DNA from: Vibrio hyugaensis
Lineage (GTDB): Bacteria > Pseudomonadota > Gammaproteobacteria > Enterobacterales > Vibrionaceae
Assembly: GCF_002906655.1 (NCBI RefSeq)
Contig: NZ_CP025794.1
Location: 2,604,001 to 2,668,000, forward strand
DNA: 64,000 bases
Reading direction: 5' to 3'
Shown here: positions 8,772 to 16,960 of the stretch, piece by piece
How the letters are laid out: each line of letters begins with the position of its first letter
How positions within the stretch are numbered: position 1 is the first letter of the stretch
Program-made: the position numbers and the translations under genes
The notes under the pieces: generated by a model
Told to the model about the DNA's origin: nothing
The model's input: the letters and a program-made list of their open reading frames with translations, nothing else
Database searches by the model: none

Positions 8772-10406
8772 ATGCGCAAATTAGTTGTAGGAATAGTGAT
8801 TGCTTCCTTAATGGGGTGTTCTATGGGTCATCGTGATCCAGTAGAAGTGAAGCAAGCGCTCAACGAATCTATCAATGAAGCAAACAGTCGTGCACTTGAA
8901 GAAATCCCTTCTTCAGTGGAAGCCGACCTTATGCCAAACCTAGACAGCAGTACTTCTTCTCAACAAGGTACGTTGAAGCGTTTTCGTATCCAAGCCAATG
9001 CGGTTGAGGCGCGTAGTTTCTTCGCATCCTTGGTTAAAGGCACGGAATACAGTGTGGCGATTCATCCTGCGGTACAAGGCAATATTACCGTAAACCTTTC
9101 TGATGTTACGCTGGATGAAGTGCTTAATGTTGTTCAGAACATGTATGGCTACGATGTCGTGAAGTCTGGCAAAGTGATTCAAATTTACCCAGCAGGCATG
9201 CGCACAGTTACGATTCCTGTCGATTACCTACAGTTCAAGCGTTCTGGCCGTTCACTAACGAGCATTGTGACTGGATCGGTCACGTCGGCGGGTACATCAA
9301 ATTCAGGTGGTAGCTCTGATGATTCTGACTCGTCAGATTCAAACAGCGATAACGGTGACAGCTCTACAACATCGACAGGTGGTACTCGCATTGAAACCAT
9401 CACAGAAAGTGATTTTTGGCCGATGCTGCAACAAGCTGTGGCGAACCTTATCGGCTCTGGTAAAGGCCAAAGTGTTGTCGTCACCCCTCAAGCTGGTGTG
9501 ATTACCGTTCGTGCCTTCCCTGACGAAATTCGTGAAGTTCGTGAATTCTTGGGTATTTCTCAAGAGCGCATGCAGCGTCAGGTGATTCTGGAAGCAAAAA
9601 TCTTAGAAGTGACATTGAGTGACGGTTACCAACAGGGTATCAATTGGTCAAATATGTCAGCCTCTATTGGTAACTCGGGTAGTGTTGTCGTTGACCGAAA
9701 CCCAGTGACTCTACCTTTAGATGCAATTGGTTCGCTACTCGGTGGACAAACTAACGTTACTTTCTCTGATGGTAACTTTGAAGCTGTAATGAGCTTCATG
9801 GCCACTCAAGGTGATTTGAACGTGCTTTCTAGCCCGCGCATCACTGCAGCAAACAACCAAAAGTCCGTCATTAAAGTGGGTACCGACGAGTACTTCGTTA
9901 CCGAGCTGTCAAGTAATGCAGGTAATGGCGAGAACTCCAACGCGGTGCCTGAAGTTGAGCTTACACCTTTCTTCTCTGGTATCTCTCTAGATGTGACTCC
10001 GCAAATCGATAATAAAGGCAATGTGTTCCTGCACGTTCATCCGGCAGTTATTGAAGTGGAAGAAGAGATTAAGAACCTCAACCTTGGTGGCGACTTCCAA
10101 AACATCCAACTTCCACTCGCGAAAAGCTCGATTCGTGAATCTGATTCTGTGATTCGTGCAAAAGATGGTGATGTGGTTGTGATTGGTGGTTTGATGAAAC
10201 AACAAAACCTAGAGCAAGTATCGAAAGTGCCTTTCCTAGGCGATGTGCCAGCACTTGGTAACTTATTCCGTAATATCAACAATGTGACGCAAAAAACAGA
10301 GTTGGTTATTTTGCTGAAGCCAACGGTTGTTGGCGTGAACACGTGGCAGAAAGAGCTAGAGCGTTCACGTGATTTACTGCAAGAGTGGTTCCCTGACGCT
10401 GAGTAA
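8772..10406 (+). CDS. mshL: MshL, outer-membrane secretin of the MSHA pilus
   Basis: MshL forms the outer-membrane channel through which the pilus passes. The 544-residue precursor has a lipoprotein signal with lipobox LMGC (Cys 16). Next is an STN/N-domain (about 80-150, with LDEVLNVVQNMYGYDV). Then comes a Ser/Asp/Gly-rich linker at about 175-205 and the secretin core with VIRAKDGDVVVIGGLMK and KVPFLGDVPALGNLF near the C-terminus. The linker is low in complexity and probably flexible. It lies 20 bases after mshK. Confidence 0.93.
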   Translation: MRKLVVGIVIASLMGCSMGHRDPVEVKQALNESINEANSRALEEIPSSVEADLMPNLDSSTSSQQGTLKRFRIQANAVEARSFFASLVKGTEYSVAIHPAVQGNITVNLSDVTLDEVLNVVQNMYGYDVVKSGKVIQIYPAGMRTVTIPVDYLQFKRSGRSLTSIVTGSVTSAGTSNSGGSSDDSDSSDSNSDNGDSSTTSTGGTRIETITESDFWPMLQQAVANLIGSGKGQSVVVTPQAGVITVRAFPDEIREVREFLGISQERMQRQVILEAKILEVTLSDGYQQGINWSNMSASIGNSGSVVVDRNPVTLPLDAIGSLLGGQTNVTFSDGNFEAVMSFMATQGDLNVLSSPRITAANNQKSVIKVGTDEYFVTELSSNAGNGENSNAVPEVELTPFFSGISLDVTPQIDNKGNVFLHVHPAVIEVEEEIKNLNLGGDFQNIQLPLAKSSIRESDSVIRAKDGDVVVIGGLMKQQNLEQVSKVPFLGDVPALGNLFRNINNVTQKTELVILLKPTVVGVNTWQKELERSRDLLQEWFPDAE

Positions 10407-10451
10407 TCAGCGTTAGGAAGTGTCGTTTAAACGTGGTTTTTTGATTCGACT

Positions 10452-11291
10452 ATGTACTTGTCGCATTTTGGATTTCGAGTTCAGCCTTTTTCACTCACCC
10501 CAAATACAGAAATGTTTCTGGGGTTAGTTCCTCACTATGAGGCCATTCAAACCATTTTGGCTGCGGTCAAGATGGGGGAAGGCGTTATCAAAGTGACGGG
10601 GGAAGTCGGCACAGGTAAAACGATGGTTTGCCGTAAGCTGATAGAACAAATCGAATCTCAAGTGGAACTGGTTTATTTGCCTAATCCTGTTTTGAGTGGC
10701 GAGCAACTTCAGTTTGCTGTAGCAAGAGAACTTGGCATCGAAGATACCGATCCACTAAAAATCGTTTCACTGATTCAAGAGCATCTGATTGAGGTACACG
10801 CATCGGGCAAGAAAACCGTTTTAATTGTCGACGAGGCTCAAGCTCTTTCAACCGAGGCGTTAGAGACGTTACGTTTATTCGGCAACTTGGAAACCGAGCA
10901 AGACAAATTGATTCAATTAGTCTTATTTGGTCAGCCTGAATTGGATGAGCGTTTAGAAACGCATGAACTCAGACAGTTTCGTCAACGCATCACATTCAGC
11001 TGTCAACTTCGCCCTCTCTCTGTTGAAGAAGGGGTTGCGTACATCAATAACCGTCTAGATAAAGCCGGTAATGGTGCGCATATATTCTCAATAGAGCAGA
11101 AGAAGGCGATTTGGCGATCGTCGATGGGAATTCCTCGTTTGATTAACCAAATCAGCCATAAAGCCTTGCTTTCTGCGTTTAATGACCGTTGTACGCTTTT
11201 GAAAAATCAACACGTTTACGTTGCGATGCACGATACCTTCGATGCACGTAAACCTAAGTTTAAAACTCCCAGATTTTGGGGATGGAGCTAA
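10452..11291 (+). CDS. mshM: MshM, AAA ATPase (ExeA-like)
   Basis: This 279-residue AAA protein of the ExeA/GspA type has Walker A GEVGTGKT at about 49-56, Walker B VLIVDEAQ, and the RQFRQRITF arginine-finger region. It begins MYLSHFGFRVQPFSLTPNTEMF, the usual ExeA-family opening. In this position it is MshM, an accessory ATPase of MSHA assembly; ExeA relatives help secretin insertion, which fits its place behind mshL. The end overlaps the region where mshN starts. Confidence 0.88.
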   Translation: MYLSHFGFRVQPFSLTPNTEMFLGLVPHYEAIQTILAAVKMGEGVIKVTGEVGTGKTMVCRKLIEQIESQVELVYLPNPVLSGEQLQFAVARELGIEDTDPLKIVSLIQEHLIEVHASGKKTVLIVDEAQALSTEALETLRLFGNLETEQDKLIQLVLFGQPELDERLETHELRQFRQRITFSCQLRPLSVEEGVAYINNRLDKAGNGAHIFSIEQKKAIWRSSMGIPRLINQISHKALLSAFNDRCTLLKNQHVYVAMHDTFDARKPKFKTPRFWGWS

Positions 11292-11293
11292 CC

Positions 11294-12379
11294 TTGAGTG
11301 CCATCAATAAAGCATTATCAGAACTTGCTGAAAAAGAATCGCCTTCAGAACTAACCAAGGCAGACATTCCGAGTATCTCGCGAAGCAAACCATGGCTTTG
11401 GCTGGTTGGCGGCTTCTCATTGAGCTTAGCCGTTGGCGGATGGGCAGTGTCTCAAGGCCCGGCGCCCGTTGAAAACATGGCGACGACTACCGTGATGTCT
11501 GTTAGTCAGGCTAATCGTCCCTCCGCTCAAGTGGTTGAAGTGAGCCATTCGCCAACAAGCAAGGTGACGCCTGAATTAGACAATGTGGTGTATGCGCAAA
11601 GAATTGAAAGACCTAAAGTAACGGTACAAGTTCCTGTGATGAAAGCGGCTCCACAAGTCGACGACTTCGAGCCCCGTAAGCAAGTCGTCAGCGCACAAGA
11701 GCAGCCTATTTTATTGGCGAGTTTGAGTGGCAATACGCAACAAACATCAACGGTGGCACAAGACAGTTCAATGCGTATTGAGCAAGTGGAATTGACGCAT
11801 CAACAGTTGGCGGAGAAAGCGCTAGGCCGTGCAGATAAAGCCATGGATGCCAATGATATGAAGACGGCATTAGCAGCTTTTTCCGAAGCACTTCGTTATC
11901 AGCCAAGCAACGTGGAAGCTCGCCAAAAGTTGTCTGCTCTTTATTTTGGCAAAGGTGATACACGCAAAGCTTATGAGATCTTACAAGCTGGCATCCAGCT
12001 TGACACTGATAACCAAGGCCTGCGTCTTGCGCTCTCAAAGTTGTTAGTCAAAGCAGACCAAACAGAGGCCGCGCTCAGCCCATTAGCATACCTACCGGCT
12101 TCGCCGACTCGTGATTACCTTGCAATGCGTGCTGCATTAGCTCAAAAGCAAAAGCAAAATGAAATTGCACTAGAGAGTTATCAATTACTGACGCAACGTG
12201 AACCAGAAAATGCGCGCTGGTGGCTAGGTCTCGCAATTCAACAAGAGCGTGCTTTGGCTTTTACTCCAGCGATTGCTTCTTATCAGCAAGCATTAGGCAA
12301 AGTTGGTATTTCAAATCAATCTCAGGCATTTATTCGTGATCGTCTGAACATTTTAAAACAACTGGAGAATGCGCAATGA
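11294..12379 (+). CDS. mshN: MSHA biogenesis protein MshN (TPR protein)
   Basis: This 361-residue inner-membrane protein has a short cytoplasmic N-terminus (SAINKALSELAEKE), a membrane helix at about residues 27-48, a low-complexity periplasmic linker and C-terminal TPR repeats (about 175-340). I choose TTG at 11294 because GGAG lies six bases upstream, inside the last mshM codons. An ATG at 11282 is the alternative and adds four codons. The stop overlaps the mshE ATG (ATGA). Locus position supports the name; the exact role is not defined. Confidence 0.83.
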   Translation: MSAINKALSELAEKESPSELTKADIPSISRSKPWLWLVGGFSLSLAVGGWAVSQGPAPVENMATTTVMSVSQANRPSAQVVEVSHSPTSKVTPELDNVVYAQRIERPKVTVQVPVMKAAPQVDDFEPRKQVVSAQEQPILLASLSGNTQQTSTVAQDSSMRIEQVELTHQQLAEKALGRADKAMDANDMKTALAAFSEALRYQPSNVEARQKLSALYFGKGDTRKAYEILQAGIQLDTDNQGLRLALSKLLVKADQTEAALSPLAYLPASPTRDYLAMRAALAQKQKQNEIALESYQLLTQREPENARWWLGLAIQQERALAFTPAIASYQQALGKVGISNQSQAFIRDRLNILKQLENAQ

Positions 12380-14100
12380 GAATTCAGTTGAGAAAGCGCC
12401 TTGGCGATCTATTGGTTGAAGAAGGTATTGTTTCAGAAGAACAAGTTCAGCAAGCGTTGGCGGCTCAGCACAGCACTGGGCAGAAGCTTGGTGATGTTCT
12501 GATTGATCTTGGGTTCATCAGTGAAAAGCAGATGCTCGAATTCTTATCTCAGCAACTGGGCTTGCCGTTGATCGATTTAAGCCGTGCGCCTGTTGATGCT
12601 GATGTGGTTCCGATTCTTCCTGAGGTTCACGCTCGACGACTGCGAGCCATGGTTGTTGCTCGCAATGGGGATACGTTGCGTGTTGCGATGAGTGACCCTG
12701 CGGATTTGTTTACTCAAGAGTCACTAATGAACTTGTTGGGTGAATACGATCTGGAGTTCATCATTGCTCCAGAGCGCCAACTGGTAAAAAGTTTTGACCG
12801 TTATTACCGCCGAACAAAAGAAATCGCCTCTTTTGCCGAACAGTTGCAAGCCGAGCACCAAGATGTTGAAGCTTTTGATTACGGCATTGATGAGTCGGAC
12901 AGTGAAGAGGTCACCGTCGTTAAACTGGTTAACTCAATGTTTGAAGATGCTGTCCAAGTGGGTGCTTCGGATATTCACATTGAGCCAGACGACAAAGTGC
13001 TGCGTTTGCGCCAACGTGTCGATGGTGTGTTGCATGAAACGCTTCTAAACGAAGTGAACATTGCTTCAGCGTTGGTACTGCGTCTTAAATTAATGGCCCA
13101 TTTGGACATCTCCGAAAAGCGTTTGCCGCAAGATGGTCGCTTTAATATCAAGGTTCGTGGTCAGTCGATCGACATTCGTATGTCGACGCTACCAACGCAA
13201 TATGGCGAATCGGTGGTAATGCGTCTACTCAACCAATCTTCTGGTTTACGACAGTTAGAAGATTCCGGTTTGCCTCCTGAGTTATTGGCGCGTTTGCGTC
13301 GTCAGTTGTCTCGTCCGCACGGCATGATCCTCGTAACGGGCCCTACAGGTTCTGGTAAAACCACCACGCTTTATGGTGCATTGAGTGAATTGAACGAACC
13401 GGGTAAGAAGATCATTACCGCAGAAGACCCGGTGGAATACAGATTGCCTCGTATTACTCAGGTTCAAATCAACAGCAAAATTGACCTGACTTTCTCTCGC
13501 GTGCTGCGAACTTTCCTTCGTCAGGACCCGGATATCATTCTTATTGGTGAGATGCGTGACCAAGAGACGGTCGAAATTGGTTTGCGTGCCGCACTGACTG
13601 GTCACTTGGTATTAAGTACCTTGCACACTAACGATGCTGTTGATAGCGCTCTTCGTATGATCGACATGGGGGCGCCTGGTTACTTGGTGGCAAGCGCCGT
13701 GCGTGCGGTGGTTGCTCAGCGCCTAGTGCGCCGCGTTTGTCCGGATTGTAAAACGACAGAACAGCTTGATGGCGCTCGTCAACAATGGCTAGCGGGTCGA
13801 TTCCCGAATCAAGTTGGTGCGACTTTCCATAAAGGTGTCGGTTGCCAAAACTGTAACTTAACGGGCTACCGAGGCCGAATCGGTGTGTTTGAAATGCTCG
13901 AGCTTGAACATGAAATGATGGATAAGTTACGTGCAAACGACGCAGTGGGTTTTGCTCAAGTGGCTCGACGTTCAGACAACTACAAGCCGCTGCTTGCTTC
14001 TGCAATGGAGCTCGCATTGCAAGGCTCAGTCAGCTTGGATGAAGTGATGGCTCTGGGGGAAGGCGATGCTTCCGGTAAAATCGATCCAATTCTAATGTAG
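12376..14100 (+). CDS. mshE: MshE, c-di-GMP-binding pilus extension ATPase
   Basis: This GspE/PilB-type ATPase of 574 residues powers MSHA pilus extension. The N-terminal MshEN domain shows two repeats of the c-di-GMP binding pattern, RLGDLLVEEGIVSEEQ at about residues 9-24 and KLGDVLIDLGFISEKQ some 29 residues later. Walker A GPTGSGKTT covers 322-330 with Lys 328; HTND and LSTLH motifs follow. A zinc-binding pair of CxxC sits at 455/458 and 490/493. MshE in V. cholerae is activated by c-di-GMP, and all contact residues of the repeats appear conserved here. Confidence 0.96.
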   Translation: MRIQLRKRLGDLLVEEGIVSEEQVQQALAAQHSTGQKLGDVLIDLGFISEKQMLEFLSQQLGLPLIDLSRAPVDADVVPILPEVHARRLRAMVVARNGDTLRVAMSDPADLFTQESLMNLLGEYDLEFIIAPERQLVKSFDRYYRRTKEIASFAEQLQAEHQDVEAFDYGIDESDSEEVTVVKLVNSMFEDAVQVGASDIHIEPDDKVLRLRQRVDGVLHETLLNEVNIASALVLRLKLMAHLDISEKRLPQDGRFNIKVRGQSIDIRMSTLPTQYGESVVMRLLNQSSGLRQLEDSGLPPELLARLRRQLSRPHGMILVTGPTGSGKTTTLYGALSELNEPGKKIITAEDPVEYRLPRITQVQINSKIDLTFSRVLRTFLRQDPDIILIGEMRDQETVEIGLRAALTGHLVLSTLHTNDAVDSALRMIDMGAPGYLVASAVRAVVAQRLVRRVCPDCKTTEQLDGARQQWLAGRFPNQVGATFHKGVGCQNCNLTGYRGRIGVFEMLELEHEMMDKLRANDAVGFAQVARRSDNYKPLLASAMELALQGSVSLDEVMALGEGDASGKIDPILM

Positions 14101-14108
14101 GTAAGTGA

Positions 14109-15332
14109 ATGCCAACTTTTCGTTATCAAGGCCGCACCTTAGACGGCTCATCAACCAGTGGTAAAGTCGAGGCTGTAAATTCAGAATCGGCGGCGGAAGC
14201 GTTGATGAACAAGGGTATTATTCCCTTAAACCTGCGTTTAGAAAAAGAAGGGGTAAAGAGCAAAGTTAGTTTATCCAAACTGTTTGTGCCTGCGATTCCA
14301 CTTGAAGTCATTATCCTGTTTTCTCGTCAGCTCTTTAGTCTGACCAAAGCGGGCGTACCTTTGCTCCGTTCGATGCGTGGCTTGCTACAAAACTGCGAAA
14401 ACAAGCAACTGAAAGAAGCGCTTGAAGATGTGGTTGCCGAGTTGAGCAATGGTCGTGGATTGTCTTCTGCGATGCAGCCGCACACCAAAGTGTTCAGTCC
14501 GTTGTTTGTGTCGATGATCAACGTGGGTGAAAACACGGGTCGCCTTGATGAAGCATTACTGCAATTAGCCAATTATTACGAGCAAGAGTTGGAAACGCGT
14601 AAGCGCATCAAAGCAGCAATGCGTTACCCAACGTTTGTGATTGTCTTTATCACCATCGCGATGTTTATTTTGAACATTCTGGTTATCCCTGAATTTGCCT
14701 CCATGTTCACTCGTTTTGGTGTGGAACTACCATTGCCTACCCGAGTGTTGATTGCGACCTCTAACTTCTTCGTTAATTACTGGGGCTTGTTGATTGCTGC
14801 CATCGTTGGTGCCTTCTTAATCTTCCGATCTTGGGTTGCAACCGCAGATGGGCGAGAGAAGTTCGATAAACTGCGTTTGAGATTACCCATTGTCGGTGAC
14901 ATCGTAAACCGTGCTCAGCTTTCTCGATTTTCAAGAACCTTCTCGTTGATGCTGAAATCGGGTGTGCCTCTAAACCAATCACTTGCACTGGCTGGTGAAG
15001 CTCTTGGCAACAAGTTCTTGGAAAACCGAATTCTAGAAATGAAATCTGCAATTGAAGCGGGTAGTACCATTTCTGTCACGGCAATTAACAGTAAGATTTT
15101 TACGCCTCTGGTCATCCAGATGATTGCCGTAGGTGAAGAAACGGGTCGAATTGATGAGCTACTACTGGAAGTTTCAGACTTCTATGACCGTGAAGTGGAT
15201 TACGACTTAAAAACGCTGACAGCCCGAATTGAACCGTTACTTTTGGTTATTGTTGCGGGCATGGTGATGGTATTGGCACTGGGTATCTTCCTGCCGATGT
15301 GGGGGATGCTGGACATCATCAAAGGCGGCTAA
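14109..15332 (+). CDS. mshG: MshG, inner-membrane platform protein (GspF/PilC family)
   Basis: MshG is the polytopic platform protein that connects the MshE motor to the growing pilus. The 407-residue sequence has two GspF repeats with matching motifs: LFSLTKAGVPLLRSM and FSLMLKSGVPLNQSL, then MINVGENTGRLDEAL and MIAVGEETGRIDELL. Three membrane helices are visible at about 170-192, 222-240 and 376-400. It lies eight bases after mshE and four before mshF. Confidence 0.95.
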   Translation: MPTFRYQGRTLDGSSTSGKVEAVNSESAAEALMNKGIIPLNLRLEKEGVKSKVSLSKLFVPAIPLEVIILFSRQLFSLTKAGVPLLRSMRGLLQNCENKQLKEALEDVVAELSNGRGLSSAMQPHTKVFSPLFVSMINVGENTGRLDEALLQLANYYEQELETRKRIKAAMRYPTFVIVFITIAMFILNILVIPEFASMFTRFGVELPLPTRVLIATSNFFVNYWGLLIAAIVGAFLIFRSWVATADGREKFDKLRLRLPIVGDIVNRAQLSRFSRTFSLMLKSGVPLNQSLALAGEALGNKFLENRILEMKSAIEAGSTISVTAINSKIFTPLVIQMIAVGEETGRIDELLLEVSDFYDREVDYDLKTLTARIEPLLLVIVAGMVMVLALGIFLPMWGMLDIIKGG

Positions 15333-15336
15333 CGGG

Positions 15337-15798
15337 GTGGTTGAAAATCAAAGCCGAGCAACGCTTATTCTTGCTGGAGTAGTCGGCGTTATTGTCCTAG
15401 CTGTATTTATACAAAAGTTAAAACCGATAGAGCAAGAAGCACAAGCGACAGGGGTAAAACTTGCCAAGGTTTGGATGCAAGATAGTGTGCAACGATACCA
15501 CCAAGCGTGGCTCGTTCATGGAGAGCCTAAGTTGCTGTTAATGGACGGTTTTGAGCTTAATATGACAGAAGGGGGCTTAGTGTCACCTTTCAAATCAAGC
15601 GGTGCGCTCGATTGTGACTATTGGTTGGCGGTCCATTACCCGCAACGTAAAATTATGGCGAGCGAGTTGTTAGAAATTCGTGGAGCAATTAAAAGTAATA
15701 GTTATACATGTGACTATACTTATGAAAATGGACAGAGAGTTGTTGTTATATCGAACGCTAATCGTCTGAAAATAGACGTCGAAATGTCGGCGGAGTGA
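15337..15798 (+). CDS. mshF: MSHA biogenesis protein MshF
   Basis: This 153-residue protein has one N-terminal membrane helix (about 8-27) and a small soluble domain with a cysteine pair (DCDYW, CDYTY). It lacks a prepilin peptidase site (no Gly before the hydrophobic stretch), so it is probably membrane-anchored rather than pilus-incorporated. The start is GTG at 15337, four bases after mshG. It closes the first half of the msh locus; the name rests on position. Confidence 0.8.
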   Translation: MVENQSRATLILAGVVGVIVLAVFIQKLKPIEQEAQATGVKLAKVWMQDSVQRYHQAWLVHGEPKLLLMDGFELNMTEGGLVSPFKSSGALDCDYWLAVHYPQRKIMASELLEIRGAIKSNSYTCDYTYENGQRVVVISNANRLKIDVEMSAE

Positions 15799-15875
15799 TT
15801 TTTTTGACACTTTAGTACTATAAATAGGAATGAAAGTCGGTATAATGCAAACATTACCATAAGCAAAAGGTTGTA

Positions 15876-15910
15876 ATAAAAAGTAAACCACAAGGTGATT
15901 CACTTTTTAT
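15876..15910. other. Perfect 9-bp inverted repeat in the mshA leader
   Basis: ATAAAAAGT at 15876-15884 pairs with ACTTTTTAT at 15902-15910 across a 17-base loop. It could form a weak hairpin in the mshA transcript or an operator. Confidence 0.45.
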
Positions 15911-15967
15911 CTCGGCTTTAACTTAACAATGGCGAATCGTCATTCTGCTCAAGCGGTAGAAAAAGGG

Positions 15968-15998
15968 CTCAATGGATAAACATCGGTTTATCGTTGAG
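15968..15998 (+). other. Hairpin over the start of a small ORF in the mshA leader
   Basis: CTCAATGGATAAAC and GTTTATCGTTGAG pair along about 13 positions with one bulge around a four-base loop. The left arm contains the ATG of the 34-codon reading frame, so folding would hide that start codon. Confidence 0.5.
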
Positions 15999-16076
15999 AT
16001 GCCACACCGTTTTGACATTATCCAAAATGGTCGCATGACCGATAAAACTTTGCAGTCACTCTGCATGCTTACATAG
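15972..16076 (+). CDS. Possible 34-residue leader peptide upstream of mshA
   Basis: An ATG at 15972 opens a frame of 34 codons (MDKHRFIVEMPHRF, later GRMTDKTLQSLCMLT) that ends in TAG at 16074-16076, 12 bases before the mshA ATG. AAGGG precedes it by four bases. Codon use looks normal and the composition is mixed, not membrane-like. I do not recognise the sequence. It may be a real small protein, a regulatory upstream ORF coupled to mshA, or chance. Confidence 0.3.
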   Translation: MDKHRFIVEMPHRFDIIQNGRMTDKTLQSLCMLT

Positions 16077-16088
16077 AGAGAGTAAACA

Positions 16089-16544
16089 ATGAAAAGACAA
16101 GGTGGTTTCACCCTTATCGAATTGGTAGTGGTAATTGTAATCCTAGGTATTCTAGCGGTAACGGCAGCACCACGTTTCCTTAACCTACAAGATGATGCTC
16201 GTAACTCAGCTCTTGAAGGCCTAAAAGGCGCGATGGCTGGTGCTGCCGGTATTACATATGGTAAATCTGCTATTGCGGGTACAGAGAGCCAAGATACATC
16301 AAACCTAGATCTAGGTAATGGTAATTCAATTTCTGCTGCATTTGGTTACCCTGTTGCAACTGAGGCTGCTTTAGAAGCTGTTGTTGATGGTTTAGCTAAT
16401 GATTGGGATGTACTCACATCTGCAGCAGGAACTTCAATTACTTACGGCTTCGATGGTTATACTGATAACTGTGTAATTTACACACAAGCTGAAGATGCAA
16501 ATACTCCTGCAATTGTTGACACAACCACAACTTGTGGCAACTAA
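16089..16544 (+). CDS. mshA: MshA, major pilin of the MSHA type IV pilus
   Basis: This 151-residue type IVa-like prepilin has leader MKRQGG, with cleavage before Phe 7 and Glu at mature position 5 (FTLIELVVVIVILGILAVTAAPRF). A C-terminal disulfide pair at Cys 128 and Cys 149 bounds the D-region, as in MshA. It has its own leader region and is followed by a strong hairpin, both typical of an abundantly expressed pilin. Because only one full-length pilin gene occurs here, I take it as MshA; an MshB identity cannot be excluded from the sequence alone. Confidence 0.85.
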   Translation: MKRQGGFTLIELVVVIVILGILAVTAAPRFLNLQDDARNSALEGLKGAMAGAAGITYGKSAIAGTESQDTSNLDLGNGNSISAAFGYPVATEAALEAVVDGLANDWDVLTSAAGTSITYGFDGYTDNCVIYTQAEDANTPAIVDTTTTCGN

Positions 16545-16552
16545 TTTTTACT

Positions 16553-16580
16553 AAAGGCCAGCTAGTCTGGCCTTTATCTT
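16553..16580 (+). terminator. Terminator / attenuator after mshA
   Basis: AAAGGCCAG (16553-16561) and CTGGCCTTT (16567-16575) form a perfect 9-bp stem with a five-base loop, followed by ATCTTTTTATTTT. It lies nine bases after the mshA stop and would reduce read-through into the downstream minor pilin genes. Confidence 0.8.
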
Positions 16581-16610
16581 TTTATTTTGATGAATCTCGG
16601 AATAGTTCAT

Positions 16611-16841
16611 ATGCGTAAATCATCGGGTCTTAGTGCAATAGAATTTTTGGTTGTGCTGATTATCTTAGGTGTCGTCGGTTATGTGGTATTACCAAGATTT
16701 ATCAGCTTTGAACCAGAAACTTACGAAGCCAAGTGGGAGCAAACTAAGCAAACCGCTGAGCACGTTTCTGAGACGCTAAGCAACAAAGAAACTTACGATC
16801 GAATTGAAGAAGAATTGGAGCGTTCAAAAGGAGAAAAATAA
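16611..16841 (+). CDS. Very short prepilin-like protein (MshB-like position)
   Basis: This 76-residue protein has a prepilin signature: MRKSSG, cleavage before Leu, Glu at +5 (LSAIEFLVVLIILGVVGYVV), then LPRFISFE as in MshA/MshB. After the hydrophobic helix only about 40 residues follow, very rich in Glu, Lys and Thr (KWEQTKQTAEHVSETLSNKE), probably one long helix. There is no globular pilin head and no cysteine. It may be a minor pilin that caps or primes the fibre, or a reduced MshB. The ATG at 16611 puts the processing site at residue 6; starts at 16590 or 16587 would give a longer leader. Confidence 0.7.
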   Translation: MRKSSGLSAIEFLVVLIILGVVGYVVLPRFISFEPETYEAKWEQTKQTAEHVSETLSNKETYDRIEEELERSKGEK

Positions 16842-16960
16842 CCCGTTGGCGGTTATTTGTACACTTGCTCACAGTTCGAATTTAAAACTTATAAACCTAT
16901 CATTATTCTCATAATTTCATCGTATACTTACTTCGCTTGTCCTAAGCCTAAGGTTGGGTT

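Larger units (their letters stand above)
15799..16088 (+). promoter_or_regulatory. mshA upstream region and leader
   Basis: The 290-base gap between mshF and mshA holds a TATAAT hexamer at 15841-15846 as the best -10 candidate, without a strong -35. Two stable inverted repeats and a 34-codon reading frame (listed separately) follow. A promoter here would give a leader of roughly 235 nucleotides and would let the major pilin be expressed apart from the assembly genes. Confidence 0.45.

Noticed and set aside
15799..16088. c-di-GMP riboswitch in the mshA leader
   Set aside because: The conserved GEMM core (CACGCACAGGGCAAACC-type sequence and receptor loop) is not present, although the regulation would make sense.
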